The notes beneath the pieces are model-generated. The model did not search any database. It was not told where the DNA came from and saw only the letters and a list, made by a program, of their open reading frames with translations. DNA of 35,523 nucleotides, taken from contig NZ_JAAABN010000022.1 of assembly GCF_011516765.1 (NCBI RefSeq), positions 1 through 35,523 of the forward strand, in the 5' to 3' direction. Position numbers and translations under genes: made by a program. Origin of the DNA: Acetobacter sicerae. Its GTDB lineage: Bacteria > Pseudomonadota > Alphaproteobacteria > Acetobacterales > Acetobacteraceae. Of this stretch, positions 32,718 through 35,523 are shown in pieces (the first letter of the stretch is position 1; every line of letters begins with the position of its first letter).

Positions 32718-32749
32718 CCATCTGGCTCAAGCGCCCCGGGGCCAGATGG
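32718..32749. repeat. Perfect 9-bp inverted repeat
   Basis: CCATCTGGC (32718-32726) and GCCAGATGG (32741-32749) are fully complementary around a GC-rich loop. It lies 33 bases beyond the Sel1 gene stop and 78 bases before the transporter start, both on the minus strand. With no T-run it may be an operator or a processing hairpin. Confidence 0.45.
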
Positions 32750-32781
32750 GTTCCAAAAGGCAGGCTACAGAAAAGCCGCAC

Positions 32782-33558
32782 TCATTTCTTCAGAAATACG
32801 TCGAGCTTACGGTCCACGTCCGCAAGCAGAGTACTGTCGCCGTTGCTTTCAAGCGCCGTCAGAGAGCGTTTCATCGCCTGAAGAATATCCGGCGTGACAT
32901 CCTTGTCCTGAACGGCCTTCCGCCACCATGACAGGGCTTCCTCGACAAGTCCTGCTTCGGCCAATGCTGTCGCGTAATTATGCTGTCCGCGATAGTCGCC
33001 CTGTTCCGCCGAGCGCTTGTACCACGTTAGCGCTGCCTGTCTGTCCTGAGGCGCTTCCCAGCCTTCCTCAAGAAAACGCGCATAAAGGTTCATGGACTTG
33101 GCATGCCCCTTGTGGGCTGCTTCCCGGAACAGGGCGAATGCCCGGGGGCGGTCGGCGGGCATGCCGAGCCCTCGCAGCACGAGGATGCCCAGATTGTAAC
33201 GCCCCCATTCATCGCCAAGAGAGGCGGCCTTTTCGTAATGAACAGCCGCCTGAGCCAGATCTTTCTCCACGCCGTGACCAAAGTGATAACAGCGCCCGAG
33301 CATGTTGCAGGCAGGCCCAAAACCGGCATTGGCCGCGATTTTAAACCAGCCGACGGCGGCCGCTGGATCACTCTGCATGAAAGTGCTGCTGAGAAGAGCC
33401 TGCCCCCACTGCGTCTGGGCAAGGGGATCACCTTTCAGGGCTTCCAGACGGATCTGTTCGATGTGAGCCGGGAGAGGTGTGCGCTCGGCAGGACGCTTTC
33501 CTGGAAGCAGGCGGGAAATCATGGCAGGACTCTTGTTGCGAAGGCTTCTCAGTAGCAT
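32782..33558 (-). CDS. Sel1-repeat (SEL1/TPR-like) protein
   Basis: About 258 residues from ATG 33558; ATG 33522 (MISRLLPG) is an alternative. No clear signal peptide. From about residue 65 there are consecutive Sel1-like repeats: DPAAAVGWFKIAANAGFGPA, CYHFGHGVEKDLAQAAVHYE, GLGMPADRPRAFALFREAAH, EAPQDRQAALTWYKRSAEQG. Such solenoids mediate protein contacts, often in envelope stress, motility or secretion. No partner gene lies next to it. The last 50 residues leave the repeat pattern and end LADVDRKLDVFLKK, likely a helical cap. Confidence 0.82.
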   Translation of the reverse strand: MLLRSLRNKSPAMISRLLPGKRPAERTPLPAHIEQIRLEALKGDPLAQTQWGQALLSSTFMQSDPAAAVGWFKIAANAGFGPACNMLGRCYHFGHGVEKDLAQAAVHYEKAASLGDEWGRYNLGILVLRGLGMPADRPRAFALFREAAHKGHAKSMNLYARFLEEGWEAPQDRQAALTWYKRSAEQGDYRGQHNYATALAEAGLVEEALSWWRKAVQDKDVTPDILQAMKRSLTALESNGDSTLLADVDRKLDVFLKK

Positions 33559-33956
33559 TGCGTGCGGGATGAGAGCAAGAATTCAGCTTGTCTTATGAAG
33601 CGGGCAACAGCCGTGCAGTTGCGGAAAGTCAGACAAGTCGCAATTTGAATGCGGAGGCCTGCTGCACAATACGGGTTCTGTCCCATTGTGCTTTTCTTGA
33701 GATGCTGAAGTATAGGCTGTTTTTTGGGGGGCGCCTGTCCGTTATAGGAAGCTAGCTATGGGAAAATGGACACGGTACCACCGATGAGGAGACTGACGGC
33801 TCTGGTCATCGTCCATAGGCATTTTCAGGCACAGTCCCAGAGTATCTTGAATTAGATACAGTCAGAATTAAGTGGGCCGATGGATTTTGTCCTAAATGTG
33901 TGCCCACGCGTGCCTCGACCGTGGTCAAACACTACGATTGGTCATATGGTTGGGGA
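33559..33956. other. Intergenic region with an orphan terminator-like hairpin
   Basis: No convincing gene. A hairpin at 33664-33691 is described separately. At 33758 a short frame reads MGKWTRYHR then stops, similar in wording to the start of some IS3-type OrfA proteins, but nothing further matches. Composition shifts to lower G+C from about 33,700 onward, marking the border of an accessory stretch. Confidence 0.45.
33664..33697 (+). terminator. Orphan rightward terminator-like hairpin
   Basis: GCACAAT (33664-33670) pairs with ATTGTGC (33685-33691); inside it GGG pairs with CCC after a 2-base bulge. TTTTCTT follows on the plus strand. No rightward gene precedes it within the window's nearest 3 kb, so it may end a small RNA or be a relic. 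Confidence 0.5.
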
Positions 33957-34805
33957 ATGACGCGTCCTGATCCCTTCACAATTCCCGAGTGGAAAGCGTT
34001 GCACCGCGAGGCATCTCTGGTCTGTCAGATACTTGGCTCTGGTGCAACCGCATTAAGTCGTGCGAGTTATGGAAGCGGATTCGGTGAATACTATACTGCC
34101 TTCTTCGGACTTTCGGTTGGAATTGAACGGCTGGCAAAGCTTATATTAGTTGCCAATTACGCACTGGAGAATAACGGAGCCCTTCCAGGGCAGTCGGTCG
34201 TTCGCAAATATGGCCACAAATTGAGGGAGTTGATAGCGCAAGTCGGTATGATTGCTGAAAAGCGTAGTATCACCGTACCTCACATCGGCCCTGACCATCC
34301 TATCTGCACTGCTGTCATAAACTGCCTTGACGCATTCTCGGATGCCTCCAAGGGCCGCTACGCCAACTTCGAGGCGATAGGCAACCCTTCATTTGACCCA
34401 GCAAATGAGCCCGTCAACAAATGGTGGACCGAGGTTGTTGAGCCAATTCTCGATAATCATTATCGAGGGAAGAAAGGTGAAGCTGTTGTAAAGAGACGCG
34501 CAGCTCAATTCGGAGCGATGGCCGATTGCTACATGTTTGTCCTGTTCACAGATGAGACCGGCAACGTGATGTCGGACGCGACGACTGCTTCCGAACGCAC
34601 TGGACAGACGAAATGGGCGCAGAAGTACGGACGCTTTTACACGCTTTCGGTTGTCAGATGGCTCTCCTACATTTTCGACGAAATGACCCACATGGCTGGC
34701 TATCAACCGGGGCTGGAAAGCCTATTCGGACACTATGAATTTTTCCGAACTTACATGGTCAATAACCATTTCTTACTGAAACGCAAGGTCTGGCCTCTTA
34801 CCTAG
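33957..34805 (+). CDS. HEPN-like hypothetical protein, possible defence gene
   Basis: About 282 residues from ATG 33957 (GTG 33900 would add 19). The N-terminal half has SYGSGFGEYYTAFFGLSVGI followed by ERLAKLILVANYALEN and VRKYGHKLREL. This is the layout of HEPN-type helical bundles, in which a G-x-ER/EK-L-x-KL helix is followed by a Tyr-Gly-His turn. RSITVPH at about residue 110 fits the loose Rx4-6H ribonuclease motif, although I cannot show that it is positioned correctly. The second half, with AAQFGAMADCYMFVLF and GRFYTLSVVRWLSYIFDEM, is not recognised. G+C is lower than in the core genes and an IS element lies 600 bases away, so horizontal origin is likely. It has no neighbouring partner. 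Confidence 0.6.
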   Translation: MTRPDPFTIPEWKALHREASLVCQILGSGATALSRASYGSGFGEYYTAFFGLSVGIERLAKLILVANYALENNGALPGQSVVRKYGHKLRELIAQVGMIAEKRSITVPHIGPDHPICTAVINCLDAFSDASKGRYANFEAIGNPSFDPANEPVNKWWTEVVEPILDNHYRGKKGEAVVKRRAAQFGAMADCYMFVLFTDETGNVMSDATTASERTGQTKWAQKYGRFYTLSVVRWLSYIFDEMTHMAGYQPGLESLFGHYEFFRTYMVNNHFLLKRKVWPLT

Positions 34806-35414
34806 ATTTGATACGGTTTGGTGCTTGGTAGAAGTGATTATGTCACTTTTGCGGAGTATCTGTAGTAGGTTTGATTTTCGGCGGGATTGATCCAGACATT
34901 GCCTTTTCCCGGCTCGGTTGATCTGCTGCTCCGCTCGCGCGGCATATCTGATATTACGAGAATACAAATTTAAAGGGACAACCATATTTAATGGGCACCT
35001 GCACACGAAATGTTCCCATCTCCATTTAGTGTCCGGTCTGAGAATAGTGATCTTGTAAGTTTAATGACCAATATGAGGCGGTTAGAGACAGTCAGTTATT
35101 TGACGTTGCTCGGACGGGTGCCGAGCGATAGCAATTTTACTAACCTGTGTTTCTATTCGGGCACCCTACGCGGCCTCACCTTGCAGAGGGACCTGAGATT
35201 AAGTCAGAAAATTTCTACCTGATCGTCAGAATCGGAATATGAGCAGGCAGTATAGCTAAAATACGTCTATTTGGCTTATAATCGGATTTAGCCATTTCCG
35301 AGAGACTTAAAATGTGTTTTATCTTTTTAACCTATTCGGGTGTGACGGCGATCTCCCCTAGAAGAGCGATCGCCGCCGTTTAATCACGAAGTGTAAGGTA
35401 CTCACATGATTCTA
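34806..35414. other. Long A+T-richer region without a recognisable gene
   Basis: Frames here are short and lack protein-like composition; the 70-codon frame at 35010-35222 is not supported. GGGTGCC (35116-35122) and GGCACCC (35160-35166) form a 7-bp inverted repeat enclosing 37 bases. A terminator-like hairpin sits at 35345-35379. The stretch may be decayed mobile DNA next to the IS. Confidence 0.4.
35345..35382 (+). terminator. Terminator-like hairpin
   Basis: ACGGCGATC (35345-35353) pairs with GATCGCCGCCGT (35368-35379) apart from a 3-base bulge, followed by TTAAT. It could stop transcription into or out of the adjoining IS element. Confidence 0.4.
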
Positions 35415-35523
35415 GGGCCTGTTAGGCCTTGAATGACGGAACGGATTGCATAGCTGTTTATGATGAGCATGATGCAGTCTGTCTTTTCCGATACCGCATG
35501 GTCCGTCTGGGAGCCTTTGATCG
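35415..35523 (+). mobile_element. IS5-family insertion sequence, left end (cut by window)
   Basis: A transposase start typical of the IS5 group lies 45 bases from GGGCCTGTTAGGCCTTGAAT, a plausible left terminal repeat starting at 35415. The preceding CTA (35412-35414) fits the TNA target duplication of the IS1031-like subgroup common in acetic acid bacteria. The right end is outside the window, so the boundary is provisional. Confidence 0.5.
35460..35523 (+). CDS. IS5-family transposase, N-terminal fragment
   Basis: From ATG 35460 or one of the ATGs at 35463, 35469 or 35472, the frame reads MQSVFSDTAWSVWEPLI before running off the window. The SDTAW-x(4)-PLI phrase is the usual opening of IS5-group DDE transposases (SDxxWxxIxPLLP). 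The catalytic residues lie beyond the edge, so whether the gene is intact cannot be judged. Confidence 0.6.
   Translation, partial: MMSMMQSVFSDTAWSVWEPLI

Noticed and set aside
33758..33790. IS3-type OrfA start (MGKWTRYHR)
   Set aside because: The frame stops after nine codons and the following DNA shows no further transposase similarity or clear terminal repeat.
35010..35222. 70-codon frame in the right-hand gap
   Set aside because: No ribosome binding site, no recognisable family and composition similar to surrounding noncoding DNA.
1..35523. CRISPR array
   Set aside because: No regularly spaced repeat of 24-40 bases with unique spacers; the TCCGTG array has far too short a period.

Overview
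The window looks like chromosomal DNA of an acetic acid bacterium (Acetobacteraceae, probably Acetobacter or a near relative). The reasons are the moderately high G+C, the alphaproteobacterial character of the proteins, the purine-degradation gene set and an IS5-type transposase start at the right edge. This assignment is inference; no rRNA or species marker is present.

Left part (1-6.7 kb): mobile DNA. It starts with the tail of a probable RepA-like replication helicase, followed by two triads of an 11-bp-phased TCCGTG repeat (possible iterons or replication origin). About 850 bases without a convincing gene follow. Next is a cut-down phage module: small and large terminase, two proteins sharing a C-terminal domain, a coiled-coil protein, a gp10-like head-completion protein and a RuvC-like resolvase. 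No portal, protease or capsid gene is present. The module ends with a HicA/HicB toxin-antitoxin pair and is bordered by tRNA-Asn.

Middle (6.9-24.8 kb): mostly core genes. These are an orphan NrtA/SsuA-like binding protein, a DUF2075 helicase overlapping a YdcF-family membrane protein, nicotinamidase, a four-gene BMP-type nucleoside ABC importer, a Gfo/Idh/MocA oxidoreductase, and nrdA and nrdB of an aerobic class I ribonucleotide reductase. nrdA has NrdR-box-like sites and its own terminator. After these come a small hypothetical gene and a leftward group with two tandem thymidylate-kinase-like proteins and a Wzx-like flippase, preceded by a Pro-rich membrane-anchored protein.

Right part (25-32.6 kb): a compact leftward ureide (purine ring) catabolic operon. 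Six genes, every junction overlapping by 4-7 bases, encode hydroxyisourate hydrolase, OHCU decarboxylase, PuuE allantoinase, a PucG-type aminotransferase, AllC-type amidohydrolase and a gamma-glutamyltransferase-fold enzyme best read as oxamate amidohydrolase (HpxW). Upstream on the same strand lies an Amt/Rh-fold transporter that has lost both pore histidines. Together they should take 5-hydroxyisourate to ureidoglycine and then into an oxalurate/oxamate branch, releasing ammonium. Urate oxidase and the oxalurate transcarbamoylase are not in the window. The BMP importer 10 kb away could supply nucleosides to this pathway.

Right edge (32.7-35.5 kb): a Sel1-repeat protein, then a lower-G+C accessory stretch with a lone HEPN-like protein (possible defence gene), about 600 bases of unexplained sequence, and the start of an IS5-family element cut by the window end.
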